Of a stretch of 36,499 nt of DNA, positions 1 through 8,310 are shown one piece after another; within the stretch, counting starts at the first letter, position 1, and each line of letters begins with the position of its first letter. Below the pieces are notes generated by a model. It was given only the letters and a program-made list of their open reading frames with translations, was not told the origin of the DNA and searched no databases. The DNA comes from Actinomyces timonensis DSM 23838. GTDB lineage: Bacteria; Actinomycetota; Actinomycetes; Actinomycetales; Actinomycetaceae. The stretch covers positions 32,082 to 68,580 of the forward strand of contig NZ_JH806634.1 in the NCBI RefSeq assembly GCF_000295095.1, written 5' to 3'. The translations under genes and the position numbers were made by a program.

Positions 1-1097
1 ACGGCGCTGGGGACGGAGGCGGCGCTCGTGCTGGGCGCGCTGGGGGCGCCCGCGCTGGCCGCCGAGGCCTGCGAGGGCGCCGAGTCCGACTCCGGCGTCG
101 CGGCGTCGATGACGTGGCCGGCCGAGCCGCCGTCGGGGGCCAGGTCCACCGAGCCGAGGAGGAGGCTGGCGTTGAGCTCGTCCAGCGTGCTCCCGCCGAT
201 CGTGGGGCTGTCGAGCTCGGGCGCCTCTCCCGACCAGGGGATCGATCCCAGGATCGCGACCGCGCCGGGCTCGTCGGCGCGGGAGGAGAGGCGCTCCTGG
301 GCGCGGCGGATCGAGCGACGCGTGCGGGGCGCGGAGTCGGAGCCCGCCCCGGCTGCCGCGCCAGAGCCCGCCGCGGGGGCCGAGGAGACTGAGGACGCTG
401 GGAGCGTCTTGGACATCGAGGACGGCGGCACGGACGGCACCGCCGAGGGCGTGGTCGGCGCGGGCTCGGCCAGGGCGGCGCTGGCGCCGTCGGCCCCCAT
501 GAGACGCTCGACGGAGGGCACGGCCGAGGGAGTCATCATCGCCGTCGGCTCATCGGACCAGGTGGTGGACCGGGCTCTGGACGCGGAGGGGGTGGGGCGG
601 CCGGAGGACGGCTCCTGTGCGCCGCGCGGCAGCCGGGCCGCGCTGGAGGCCTTCGTGGAGATGAGGCGCATGCGGCTGAGGCGGTCGTGCCAGCCCATGC
701 CCTCGGGGTCCTTCGCCGCGCTGCGCAGCATGAACAGCCCGCCGATGCCAGCGGTGATGAGGATGAGGTCGGCGTGGACGAACGCGCCCACGAAGGAGGG
801 CTCGTCGTTCGAGGCGTCCACCATCCGCACGCCGACGATCCTGCCGCCGGGCGTCCAGCCCGTCGTCGCGATGAGCACGAAGCGGACGAGGATGAGCCCC
901 ACCGCAGCAGCGCCCGCGGCGAGGAGGAGTCCCAGGGAGCTCTTGGCGACCAGCGTGATGATCGCGCCGATGACGAGTCCCACGAGGATGTCGATGACGA
1001 CGGCGAGGAGGCGGGCCCCCGGGGACGCCGACGGCGTGGGCGCGAGGAGCGCCCGTCGCTGATTCCGCTTCGGCGCCTGGGTCGTGGTGGCGGTCAC
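1..1097 (-). CDS. RDD family membrane protein with long low-complexity C-terminal tail (3' end outside window)
   Basis: Read leftward from a GTG at 1097, preceded by an AAGGGA ribosome site; the ATG just upstream hits a stop after three codons, so GTG is chosen. About 365 residues are visible and the frame is open to the window edge. Residues ~25-150 form an RDD-type membrane domain: a first helix with the R...A..ID pattern (ARLLAVVID), a second hydrophobic helix, the GWTPGGRIVGVRMV loop, a third helix and a closing WHDRLSRMRLI, very like the usual WHDRL end of RDD proteins. The remaining ~215 residues are rich in Ala, Ser, Pro, Thr and Glu, probably disordered and cytoplasmic. RDD proteins have varied or unknown roles. 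It lies 40 bases after the nucleotidyltransferase on the same strand and is probably co-transcribed with it. An FHA or other domain beyond the edge is possible but not visible. Confidence 0.8.
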   Translation of the reverse strand, partial: MTATTTQAPKRNQRRALLAPTPSASPGARLLAVVIDILVGLVIGAIITLVAKSSLGLLLAAGAAAVGLILVRFVLIATTGWTPGGRIVGVRMVDASNDEPSFVGAFVHADLILITAGIGGLFMLRSAAKDPEGMGWHDRLSRMRLISTKASSAARLPRGAQEPSSGRPTPSASRARSTTWSDEPTAMMTPSAVPSVERLMGADGASAALAEPAPTTPSAVPSVPPSSMSKTLPASSVSSAPAAGSGAAAGAGSDSAPRTRRSIRRAQERLSSRADEPGAVAILGSIPWSGEAPELDSPTIGGSTLDELNASLLLGSVDLAPDGGSAGHVIDAATPESDSAPSQASAASAGAPSAPSTSAASVPSA

Positions 1098-1137
1098 GCG
1101 CGCATTCCCTTCGCGTTGGTGATCATGGAACCGCCCC

Positions 1138-1587
1138 TCATGCAGTGGCCTTCACCGCCTCGGGCTCGGGCGAAGCGACCTCTTGGAGGAGGGCTCTGCG
1201 CAGCATCGTCGACGAGGTCGTCGGCGTGTACGGCAGGTAGACGACGCGGGCCCCGATCTCCGCCATCTGCTCCTCGAGCAGACGGCCCTTGTCGGTGCCG
1301 CGCCAGTCCGTTCCCTTGAAGAGTACATCGAATGGCGCGGTTCGCCAGGCCAGGCGCTTGTCCTGATCGTGATCGAGCACGACGTGGTCGACCATCCGCA
1401 GGGCCTGGACGAGGGCCATCCGCTCGTGCTGGGGCACGATCGGACCCCGGCCTTTCATCCGCTCCAGGGACGCGTCCGTGGCGACTCCGGCGATGAGGCG
1501 GTCGCAGTGCGCCGCCGCGGTTGTGAGGATATTGAGATGGCCGACGTGGAGCATGTCGAAGCCACCGGGGACGTAGCCGACGATCAT
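1138..1587 (-). CDS. TagD/RfaE-like cytidylyltransferase-family nucleotidyltransferase
   Basis: A 149-residue single-domain nucleotidyltransferase, the usual length for glycerol-3-phosphate cytidylyltransferase (TagD) relatives. The N-terminus MIVGYVPGGFDMLHVGHLNI holds the HxGH nucleotide-binding motif (HVGH). KGTDWRG sits mid-protein where the family has KGxDY/W, and YTPTTSST near the C-terminus corresponds to the family's RTxGISTT loop. Such enzymes transfer a CMP or AMP group to an alcohol or sugar phosphate; the sequence does not settle the substrate. The ATG overlaps the stop of the upstream sugar transferase by one base (TGATG), implying translational coupling. The CDP-alcohol phosphotransferase at 5012-5797 could use its product, which makes a CDP-alcohol such as CDP-glycerol plausible, but this is inference. 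Confidence 0.85.
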   Translation of the reverse strand: MIVGYVPGGFDMLHVGHLNILTTAAAHCDRLIAGVATDASLERMKGRGPIVPQHERMALVQALRMVDHVVLDHDQDKRLAWRTAPFDVLFKGTDWRGTDKGRLLEEQMAEIGARVVYLPYTPTTSSTMLRRALLQEVASPEPEAVKATA

Positions 1588-3044
1588 CAGTAGGCCCCCT
1601 TCCCGCCGGTGACGGCGCGCGCGGTGGCGGCCAGGATCTTGGCGTCGATGAGCGCGCCGCGGTTCTCCACGTAGTGGCGGTCGAGGGCCACGGTGGAGCT
1701 CCAGGACAGGTCCGAGCGGCCCGAAACCTGCCACAGGCCCGTCATGCCGGGGCGCACGAGGAGGCGGCGGCGCGCCTCGTCGTCGTACTGGGCGACCTCG
1801 CTGGGCAGTGCCGGGCGCGGCCCCACCAGGCTCATCTCGCCGCGCACGACGTTGATGAGCTGGGGGAGCTCGTCCAGGGAGGTGCGGCGCAGAATCCGGC
1901 CCACGCGGGTGATCCGGGGGTCCCGGGAGTCCTTGAACAGGACCTGGTTGCCCGAGTCGCCGCCGCGGGCGATGAGCGCCGCTCTGCGGGCGTCGGCGTC
2001 GGCGTACATGGAGCGCAGCTTCCACATCGTGAAGTGCGTGCCGTTCAGGCCCACGCGGGTCTGGGAGTAGAAGGGGCTGCCGGGCGACTCCAGGCGCACG
2101 GCCAGAGCGGCGATCCCGATGATCGGGGAGGCCGCCAGCAGGAGCGCCAGCCCGACGACGCGGTCGACGGCCTTCTTGCCGGCCTCGCGGGTGCGGCGGG
2201 TCTTGACGCCGATGAGCGCCGTCCAGCCGTGCGTGACCGGAAGGCCCATCAGGCGCCCGGGAACGACGTCCTGCAGCCCGGGGGCGACGATGAGGCGCAC
2301 GTGGGTGCCCTCGAGGCCGCGCATGAGGGAGCGCAGGTCATCGGGGGCGACAGCGCCGAGCGTCATGACGACGTCGATCATCTCCTCGCTGACCATCTGG
2401 GCCAGGCCCTCGGCGTCGGGCACCGCCATCGCGTTGCGGAGGCTGCCGGGAACGCCGGAGGAGAGGTAGCCGATGACGAGGAAGCCGTCGGCGGGGTGGC
2501 GGCGCATCTCGTGGAGCATCGGCTCGGCGCCGGGGCCCATGACGATGAGGGTGCGGCGCAGGGCGTGGCCGTCCATGCGGCGGCGGCGCAGGTGCCCGGA
2601 CTCGATCACCCGGCCGATGAGGATGAGGAGGAACTGGGCGGTGAGCAGGCAGCCCACGGCGATCGGGCCGAGGGAGGAGCCCAGGGCGCGGTGGGCCAGG
2701 AGGCTGACTGGCAGGGCCAGCAGGTTCAGGCCGAGGAGGGTGGGCAGCGGGACCGAGCCGTGGTCGACGACGGCGGCGCCCAGACCGCCCAGGCCCCAGG
2801 TGCCGACGACGATCAGCAGGCCCACGGTCGTGGCGGCGAGGGTGGCGCCCGCGCCGCCGAAGGGAAGCGCGATCCAGGCGGGGGCGGTGATCGCGACGAG
2901 GTCACTGAGCACGATCCAGGCCAGGAGGTCTCGGCGCATGGAGGACCATGCGAGACGGCCATGGGTGGGCTGGGCGAGGGGCAGGCGCGCCAAGGGCATG
3001 CCTGTCTCTGGCCGAATAGTGGCCGCAACATCATTCAGGTACAT
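1587..3044 (-). CDS. Undecaprenyl-phosphate sugar phosphotransferase (WbaP/CpsE type)
   Basis: 485 residues, the normal size for polyprenyl glycosylphosphotransferases. About five membrane helices fill residues ~35-150. A soluble Rossmann-like part follows (LIVMGPGAEP), and from ~290 the bacterial sugar transferase domain: a re-entrant helix, then FYSQTRVGLNG, WKLRSMYADAD, RRTSLDELPQLINVVRGEMS, LVGPRPALPSEVAQY and RPGMTGLWQVSGRSDLSW, all hallmark motifs including the catalytic DE pair and the VGPRP loop. The family moves a sugar-1-phosphate from a nucleotide sugar to undecaprenyl phosphate at the inner membrane face, the first step of Wzx/Wzy glycan assembly; the sugar cannot be told from sequence. 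The ATG at 3044 has AGGAG six bases upstream. It leads a leftward unit with the nucleotidyltransferase and the RDD protein. Confidence 0.95.
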   Translation of the reverse strand: MYLNDVAATIRPETGMPLARLPLAQPTHGRLAWSSMRRDLLAWIVLSDLVAITAPAWIALPFGGAGATLAATTVGLLIVVGTWGLGGLGAAVVDHGSVPLPTLLGLNLLALPVSLLAHRALGSSLGPIAVGCLLTAQFLLILIGRVIESGHLRRRRMDGHALRRTLIVMGPGAEPMLHEMRRHPADGFLVIGYLSSGVPGSLRNAMAVPDAEGLAQMVSEEMIDVVMTLGAVAPDDLRSLMRGLEGTHVRLIVAPGLQDVVPGRLMGLPVTHGWTALIGVKTRRTREAGKKAVDRVVGLALLLAASPIIGIAALAVRLESPGSPFYSQTRVGLNGTHFTMWKLRSMYADADARRAALIARGGDSGNQVLFKDSRDPRITRVGRILRRTSLDELPQLINVVRGEMSLVGPRPALPSEVAQYDDEARRRLLVRPGMTGLWQVSGRSDLSWSSTVALDRHYVENRGALIDAKILAATARAVTGGKGAY

Positions 3045-3606
3045 CAGGGCTCCTGTTGAAGTATGCGAGGGATGGTCGGGGAGGGGACCCGGAACGAGAA
3101 ATATCCTGGTCAGACTACGTAATGCGGGTCAGAGCCGCAGGGAGCGACCCGCTGGGAGCCTGGAGATCGGACGTTTCATGGGAACGACGGATCAGATTCG
3201 TCGTCAGTCGTCGTGTTTCAGAGTGCTAAGCAGATTCTATCTCCCGGGTATGCGGCTTCGGCAATGGTTAAAGCGCGGGTGGGCGCTCCCGGTGGCGCCA
3301 AGCCGCGCCCTCTGGCGGAAAACCACCTCTGACCTGCGCGGATCGTCTTGCTCTGTGGACATCCTTGGAGACGGGCGCCAAGAGGTCCAGACCTCTGGCC
3401 TGTGGTTTCGCGGTTGGGCGTCCCAGTGTGAGATGCGCCGCCGTGCGGCGGAGCGGCGCTCGGGACCCGTGAGGACGTCCCCTCGGTCACGGAATGGCGC
3501 CAAATGCCCTGCGCCCCCAGGGGCGTGGAAGGGTCGGCTGCTAGAGTCTGGCCGTTCCCGCGGCGTCCCTGACGCTGGTCCCTGCCCTGCTAAGCGAGGT
3601 GCCGCT
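3045..3606. other. Divergent intergenic region between sugar transferase and flippase
   Basis: About 560 bases between divergent glycan genes. Several frames are open by chance, but none shows a ribosome site with a recognisable protein. The first ~250 bases are clearly richer in A and T (for example around 3100 and 3230), as expected of promoters. Structured elements include a nested inverted repeat with outer arms GCGGCTT (3252-3258) and AAGCCGC (3300-3306) around GGCGC/GCGCC, and a short hairpin CCGCC-GTGC-GGCGG at 3438-3451. A good -10 candidate for the flippase lies at 3542. I see no RNA gene I can name. Confidence 0.6.
3542..3547 (+). promoter_or_regulatory. Candidate -10 box of the flippase gene
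   Basis: TAGAGT, 60 bases before the flippase ATG, matches the TANNNT pattern seen before other genes here. No clear -35 element lies 17 bases upstream, so the call is tentative. Confidence 0.35.
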
Positions 3607-4983
3607 ATGCCTGCCCAGCCTGCCTCCCGGAGATCCGGGCCCTGGGCCTCGGTCGGCCGCACGGCCGGCGCGAAGATGATCGTCATGGTCGTCGCGGGCG
3701 TCTTCGGCCTCATCAACACCCGGCTCATCCTCAGCCACTTCGGCGCCGACGCCTACGCCCAGTACGGCCTGCTGGCCACCTTCCCCACGCTCATGCCCTT
3801 CACCGATCTGGGCATCGGGGCCGTCATCCTCAACGTTGTCGCTGGCTCCACCGACCCCGCGCACGACTCCACGCTGCGCCGCACCCTGACCACCGCCATC
3901 CGCGTCCTGCTCGCCTCCACCGTGGTCATCTGCACCACTGGCGTCGTCATCCAGCTCCTGGGGGCCTGGCCCACGCTGCTCGGTGCCCGCCTCATGGACG
4001 GCGGCGGCGCCACCGCCACCATCTGCCTCATCATCTACTCCCTCGCCCTGCCGCTGAGCGTGGGGCAGCGCATCGTCGTCGGACTGGGCCGCTCGGCCAC
4101 CCAGGTCATCAGCTCCGGCGTCGTCTCCCCGGCGATGACCACCCTCCTCCTGCTGGCGATCCTGGCCCGCCTGGACTCGGGCAACGCCGTCTCCATCTAC
4201 TCCTACCTGGCGAACACCCTGGTCTCGCTCATCTGCATCGTCGTGGCCTGGCGGGCCACCGGCCCCCTCCTGCGCGAGGCCGCCCGCGACGTCCCCCGGC
4301 TGCGCGAGGCCCCCGGCGTCAAGGTCATCAACACCGCGGGGCCCCAGCTCCTGCAGTCGCTCGTCCTGCCCATCGCCTTTCAGACCGACCGCATCCTCCT
4401 CAGCCACCTGGGGGCCTCCGACGCGCTGGCGCAATACAACCTCGCCAGCACCCTGTTCAACCTGCTCACGCAGACCGTCGTCGCCGCCGGCGTGGCCATG
4501 TGGCCGGTCTTCGCGCGAGCGCGCTCGGCCGGGCAGATCACCAGCCCCTTCAGGCCCGCAGGGATCTTCGCATCCGCGGGCACCGCGATGGCGCTGGCCA
4601 TGGGCCTGCTCGCCCCCTGGGCCGCGGGCATCCTGTCCGATGGTGCCATCCACCTGCCGCTGCTGCTCATCGTCTCGTTCGCCGCGTCGGTCATCGTCGA
4701 GGCGGCCAAGTACCCGCTGGGCATGTACATGACGGACCCGCGAGGCCTGCGCTTCCAGGTGGTGCCGGTCCTCGTGCTCGTCCCTGTCAATTTCGCCCTG
4801 TCCTGGGCGCTCATCGCGCCCTTCGGGCCGGCCGGGCCCGTCCTCGGCTCCGTCATCTCCGTGGTTGTCTGCCAGTTCATCCCCTACGTCTGGTGGGTGC
4901 GCCGGGACCTGGAGCGCCGTCGTCGCCTGGCCGCCGAGGAGGGGGCGGCGCCCGCCGCCGACCCCCAGTCCGCCCCTGCCTGA
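3607..4983 (+). CDS. Wzx-like polysaccharide flippase (MOP superfamily)
   Basis: 458 residues with roughly twelve hydrophobic segments from residue ~20 to ~435, the size and layout of oligosaccharide flippases. The N-terminal part MIVMVVAGVFGLINTRLIL followed by HFGADAYAQYGLLATFPTL is typical of polysaccharide exporters of the MOP superfamily, where G..Y..Y between helices 1 and 2 recurs; LPIAFQTDRILLSHLGA in the middle matches the start of their second six-helix bundle. The family flips undecaprenyl-linked repeat units across the membrane. The reading frame stays open far upstream, but hydrophobic sequence starts only after the ATG at 3607, which has AGCGAGGT just before it. The CDP-alcohol transferase starts 28 bases after the stop, so the two are probably co-transcribed. 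Substrate unknown. Confidence 0.9.
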   Translation: MPAQPASRRSGPWASVGRTAGAKMIVMVVAGVFGLINTRLILSHFGADAYAQYGLLATFPTLMPFTDLGIGAVILNVVAGSTDPAHDSTLRRTLTTAIRVLLASTVVICTTGVVIQLLGAWPTLLGARLMDGGGATATICLIIYSLALPLSVGQRIVVGLGRSATQVISSGVVSPAMTTLLLLAILARLDSGNAVSIYSYLANTLVSLICIVVAWRATGPLLREAARDVPRLREAPGVKVINTAGPQLLQSLVLPIAFQTDRILLSHLGASDALAQYNLASTLFNLLTQTVVAAGVAMWPVFARARSAGQITSPFRPAGIFASAGTAMALAMGLLAPWAAGILSDGAIHLPLLLIVSFAASVIVEAAKYPLGMYMTDPRGLRFQVVPVLVLVPVNFALSWALIAPFGPAGPVLGSVISVVVCQFIPYVWWVRRDLERRRRLAAEEGAAPAADPQSAPA

Positions 4984-5011
4984 TCCTCAACCCCGCATAG
5001 TTGGAGACCTC

Positions 5012-5797
5012 ATGAACCCCTCGAAGCCCGCGGGCCCCGCTCGCCCCGCCACTCCCGCCGACCCCGCCAGTGCCGCGCGCCCCAGCATCGCCGAGTCGAT
5101 CCGGGCGCTGTCGAGCGCGCAGAAGGCCAAGGCCGGCGCGCCCCTGTACTCGCGGCTCGTCAACCGCCCGCTGGGGCGGGTGCTCGCCGCGATCGCCCAT
5201 CGCCTGGGCGCCACCCCGGACCAGGTGACCATCCTGTCCGCGGCCTGCACGATGACCGGCGTCGTCCTCATCGCGGCCCTGCCGCTGACTGTGTGGGCGG
5301 CGCTGGCGACGGCGGGCCTGCTCGTGCTGGGCTACGCGCTCGACTCCGCCGACGGCCAGCTGGCCAGGCTCCGCCACGGCGGATCGAAGGCGGGGGAGTG
5401 GCTCGACCACGTCGCCGACGCGATCAAGCTCTCCAGCCTCCACCTGGCGATCGCGATCTCGCTGTTCCGCTTCGCCGGCGTCGTCGAGGAGCGCCCGGCC
5501 CTGCTGCTGCTGCCGCTGGCCTACAGCGCTGTGCAGAACGTCCACTTCTTCACGTACATCCTCACCTACCAGCTGCGCTACAACGGGGGAACGCCGCTGG
5601 CCAAGGATGAGGGGCGCGCGGGGTTGCTCAAGTCGATCCTGTCCGCGCCCACGGACTACGGGCTGCTGTGCATCGTGCTCGCGCTGCGGTGGGCGCCGGT
5701 GCCCTTCCTCGTGCTCTACGCGCTCATGCTCCTGGGCTCGGCCGGCTACCTGGCCCTGGCCCTGCCCAAGTGGTACCGGGACATGCGCGTCCTCTAA
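5012..5797 (+). CDS. CDP-alcohol phosphatidyltransferase family membrane enzyme
   Basis: 261 residues. The family signature DGx2ARx8Gx3Dx3D is complete in the stretch DGQLARLRHGGSKAGEW plus LDHVAD, giving all the metal- and CDP-binding aspartates. About six membrane helices follow or surround it (VWAALATAGLLVLGYALDS, LLLLPLAYSAVQNVHFF, VPFLVLYALMLLGSAGYLAL). The ~45-residue N-terminal stretch is Pro/Ala-rich and probably cytosolic. The family joins a CDP-linked alcohol or lipid to a second alcohol with release of CMP. In this setting it may modify or build the surface glycopolymer rather than ordinary phospholipid, perhaps using the product of the nucleotidyltransferase at 1138-1587; that link is inferred. 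The ATG has TTGGAG six bases upstream. The gene faces the GT4 gene across an inverted repeat. Confidence 0.92.
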   Translation: MNPSKPAGPARPATPADPASAARPSIAESIRALSSAQKAKAGAPLYSRLVNRPLGRVLAAIAHRLGATPDQVTILSAACTMTGVVLIAALPLTVWAALATAGLLVLGYALDSADGQLARLRHGGSKAGEWLDHVADAIKLSSLHLAIAISLFRFAGVVEERPALLLLPLAYSAVQNVHFFTYILTYQLRYNGGTPLAKDEGRAGLLKSILSAPTDYGLLCIVLALRWAPVPFLVLYALMLLGSAGYLALALPKWYRDMRVL

Positions 5798-5802
5798 CCC
5801 GC

Positions 5803-5949
5803 GAGACCGGGCGATCAGCACGCCGAGACCGGGCGATCAGCACGCCGAGACCGGGTGGATATCCACAGGCTGATTGAGGGGGCGTGTCCTTCACCGCCCC
5901 TGTGGACAGGGAACCGGTCTCGCGGTGCTGTTCGCCCGGTCTCGGTGAT
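5803..5949. repeat. Tandem 22-bp repeats within a ~50-bp-arm inverted repeat between convergent genes
   Basis: A 22-base unit beginning GAGACCGGGCGATCAGCACG is repeated perfectly at 5803-5824 and 5825-5846, with a partial third copy from 5847. The region then folds back: positions ~5819-5869 and ~5899-5949 are imperfect inverted copies, both ending in TCCACAGG/CCTGTGGA around a ~29-base centre that holds its own GGGGCG/CGCCCC hairpin. Lying between two converging stops, it could end transcription both ways. Its size and internal repetition also resemble interspersed palindromic elements. Confidence 0.8.
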
Positions 5950-5961
5950 AAGTGGGGGTTG

Positions 5962-7095
5962 TTAGAGGAGGGATTCGACGGCGTCGGCGATCTGGTCGCG
6001 GTAGCGCTCGACGGAGAATCGCTCGGCGGCGTCCTCCCTCCCCGCCGCCGCGAGCTCGCGGGCCCGGGCGGGGTCGCGCTCGATCTCGGCCAGCGCCGCC
6101 GCTAGGGCCTCCGGCGACTCGGGCTCGACAAGCAACCCCGTGCTCCCATCCCTCACCACCTCAATGAGGCCCTGTACGCGTGAGGCCACGAGCGGACGCC
6201 CAGCGTGCAGCGCCTCGACCGCCGTGTTGCCGAAGGGCTCGGCCCTCGAGGGGACGATGACCGCATCAGCATCGGCCAGGATCGGCCACGTCGGGTTGAC
6301 ATATCCCAGCAGCTCGACGGCGCCGCTCAGGTCCGGCTGGCTGATCCGTTCCCTCAACTGCTCCTCGTACCACTCGTATCCGGGGAAGATCGAGCCGGCC
6401 ACCGAGAGGCTCGCGTTGACACCCATGGAGCGCAGCAGGCCGATCGCGTCCAAGGCGACGTCGATCCCCTTGCGGGGGGAGAGCCTCGCGATGAGGGCCA
6501 CCCGGAAGGGATCGCCCGCCGCCCGATCCCGCAGCGGGGGGAGCGGCACCACAGGCCCCGGTACCCCATTGTGGATGACCCTCGTGCGGTTCTTGAGCAG
6601 GGGTTGGGCGGATAGGAGGACGTCCCGGGCCGCCCCCGAGTTGGCGACGACCAAGCGCGCGGCGACGAGCGGCGCGTTGAGGCCGGCGCGGATGACGAGG
6701 GGCTGGGAGTCCTCCGCCTCATGGACATGGGCGATGACGGGCACCCCGGCCAGGCGCGCGGCCAGCGGCCAGGTCGGGATCGTGACGGTGTTCGTCAGGA
6801 CCGCCTGGGCGCCGGAGGCGCGGATGATCCTCGCCAGCCGCAGAGCCTCCGGCCCCGCCCCCGCGCCGAGCCCTGCGAGCCCGCGCGGGTTGAGAAGCGC
6901 CTTGCGCAGCACCGTGAAGGGGATGAGGGCGACTCTGGCCCCGGCCTCGCGCAGCACCGCGACGAGCGGCCCATGCGAGGGCAGGGCCACCCTGACCGTG
7001 TGGCCCGCGCCGACAAGCGCGTGGATGGTCTCGACCAGCTGCAGGTCGGAGCCGTACAGATCGGGCGAGGGGTGCGCGACGAGGATCGTGCTCAT
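5962..7095 (-). CDS. Glycosyltransferase family 4
   Basis: 377 residues, with two Rossmann halves as in GT-B enzymes. N-terminal half: STILVAHPSPDLYGSDLQLV, with the glycine-containing acceptor loop, and VIAHVHEAED. C-terminal half: VALIARLSPRKGIDVALDAI, the usual GT4 sugar-nucleotide start, then VPSRAEPFGNTAVEALHAG near residue 284, which carries the E-x7-E catalytic pair. It acts in the cytoplasm, adding a sugar to a lipid-linked intermediate; the sugar is not predictable. The start is ATG 7095, which overlaps the stop of the upstream DUF1972 gene by four bases (ATGA), so the two are translationally coupled. A longer in-frame start 24 codons upstream is possible but would lie within the preceding gene and adds Pro/Arg-rich sequence unlike this family. 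Confidence 0.92.
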   Translation of the reverse strand: MSTILVAHPSPDLYGSDLQLVETIHALVGAGHTVRVALPSHGPLVAVLREAGARVALIPFTVLRKALLNPRGLAGLGAGAGPEALRLARIIRASGAQAVLTNTVTIPTWPLAARLAGVPVIAHVHEAEDSQPLVIRAGLNAPLVAARLVVANSGAARDVLLSAQPLLKNRTRVIHNGVPGPVVPLPPLRDRAAGDPFRVALIARLSPRKGIDVALDAIGLLRSMGVNASLSVAGSIFPGYEWYEEQLRERISQPDLSGAVELLGYVNPTWPILADADAVIVPSRAEPFGNTAVEALHAGRPLVASRVQGLIEVVRDGSTGLLVEPESPEALAAALAEIERDPARARELAAAGREDAAERFSVERYRDQIADAVESLL

Positions 7096-8261
7096 GCGGG
7101 GAACGCCCCCGTCCTGCGTCCGGAGGGGCGGTGTCTCACCGGGCCTGTGAGGGCCAGGCGGCGGCACAGCGCCTCATAGGAATCGGCGACGGCGTCCCAG
7201 TCGTAGCGCTCGGCCTGCTCCCGGGAGAGCTCGCCGCGCGCGGCCGTGCCGGCGGGGTCGGCCTCGGCGGCCTCGATGAGGGCGCGGACGTCGTCGGCGG
7301 TGGTCCAGTACCGACCGGCCTCGCCGAGGACCTCCCGGTTGAAGGAGACGTCGAAGGCGTCGACGGCGGCCCCCGCCCCGATCGCGCGCAGCAGCGAGGG
7401 GTTGGTCCCTCCCACGGAGTGGCCGTGGAGGTAGACGGCTGCCCCGCCGTAGAGCTGGTCGAGGAGCTCCTGGTCCCACAGCCCCCCGAGGAGGCGCACC
7501 CGGTCGTCGGCCAGGGAGCGGATCCGCTCGGTGTACTCGTTGGCGTAGGGCGCCGAGCCGACGACGACGAGCGGGTAGTCGGCGCTGGAGGCCGCGTAGC
7601 CCTCGACGGCGACGTCCACGTGGTTCTCCACCTCGAAGCGGGCCACCACGAGGTGGAAACGGCCCGCCTCAAGGCCCAGCTCGGCCAGCCGGTCGGTGCC
7701 GGCGTGGATGCGCGGGGCGCCGTAGGCGATGAGGTCGGTGGGGGCGTTGAACTCGGTGTCGTAGTAGTCGGCGATGCCCTGGGCGTCGGCGATGAGCGCG
7801 TCGGAGTAGCGCACGGCCAGGGCCTCGGCGGCCCGGTAGTAGCGCTTGCCGGTGGGCCCCCACTTGCCTCGCTGCCACTCCAGGCCGTCGACGTGCGTGG
7901 CCACGGGGATGCGGGCGGCGCGCAGGGCGGGCAGGAAGGGGGAGTTGGCGGCGTTGAAGACGATGGCGGCGTCGGGGTGGACGCGGCGCAGGAGGTGCGC
8001 GGCGCTCAGCGCCGTGTGGGAGAGGGTCTCGAGGCTGCGCTTGCGCATGGCGGGCAGCTCGACGAGCCTCATACCGAGGTAGGTCCGCGGCAGGGGCGTG
8101 CCCGGCTCGGGGTTGCGGCAGTAGACGAGCACCTTGTGGCCCTTGGCGGCCAGGCGCCTGCCCACCTCCTCGACGGCCGTCTCGAAGCCCCCGTACCTGG
8201 CGGGCACGCCGCGGGTTCCGATCATCGCGATGCGCAGTCGGTCGGGGGAGGCTGTGGTCAC
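7092..8261 (-). CDS. DUF1972-type glycosyltransferase (Cps2T-like, probable rhamnosyltransferase)
   Basis: 389 residues. The N-terminus IAMIGTRGVPARYGGFETAV is diagnostic of the DUF1972 domain found in streptococcal Cps2T/WchF beta-1,4-rhamnosyltransferases and actinobacterial relatives. The C-terminal GT-B half contains HLVVARFEVENHVDVAVEGY and HGHSVGGTNPSLLRAIGAGA, the usual nucleotide-sugar end of the family. By family it adds the second sugar, often rhamnose, to an undecaprenyl-linked primer; rhamnose here is inference. The start is GTG 8261, with AAAGG about ten bases upstream; longer in-frame readings cross a Pro/Arg-rich stretch that looks non-coding. It lies 49 bases after the small lipoprotein gene and overlaps the GT4 gene by four bases, so the three form one leftward unit. 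Confidence 0.92.
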   Translation of the reverse strand: MTTASPDRLRIAMIGTRGVPARYGGFETAVEEVGRRLAAKGHKVLVYCRNPEPGTPLPRTYLGMRLVELPAMRKRSLETLSHTALSAAHLLRRVHPDAAIVFNAANSPFLPALRAARIPVATHVDGLEWQRGKWGPTGKRYYRAAEALAVRYSDALIADAQGIADYYDTEFNAPTDLIAYGAPRIHAGTDRLAELGLEAGRFHLVVARFEVENHVDVAVEGYAASSADYPLVVVGSAPYANEYTERIRSLADDRVRLLGGLWDQELLDQLYGGAAVYLHGHSVGGTNPSLLRAIGAGAAVDAFDVSFNREVLGEAGRYWTTADDVRALIEAAEADPAGTAARGELSREQAERYDWDAVADSYEALCRRLALTGPVRHRPSGRRTGAFPA

Positions 8262-8310
8262 ATCCGGGCCTTTCGAGCGGGGCGCGCGGCCAGGGCGCCG
8301 GGCGCTGGGT

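Noticed and set aside
28-1062. Plus-strand open frame at the left edge
   Set aside because: The minus strand encodes a clear RDD protein here; the plus-strand translation is low complexity with no ribosome site.
3252-3306. Nested inverted repeat as a riboswitch or small RNA
   Set aside because: Only short stems, no recognisable conserved core, and the likely flippase promoter (3542) lies downstream of it.
2473-3606. Longer N-terminus for the flippase
   Set aside because: The frame is open upstream by chance, but the translated sequence is Arg/Pro-rich, overlaps the sugar transferase antisense, and hydrophobic helices begin only after 3607.
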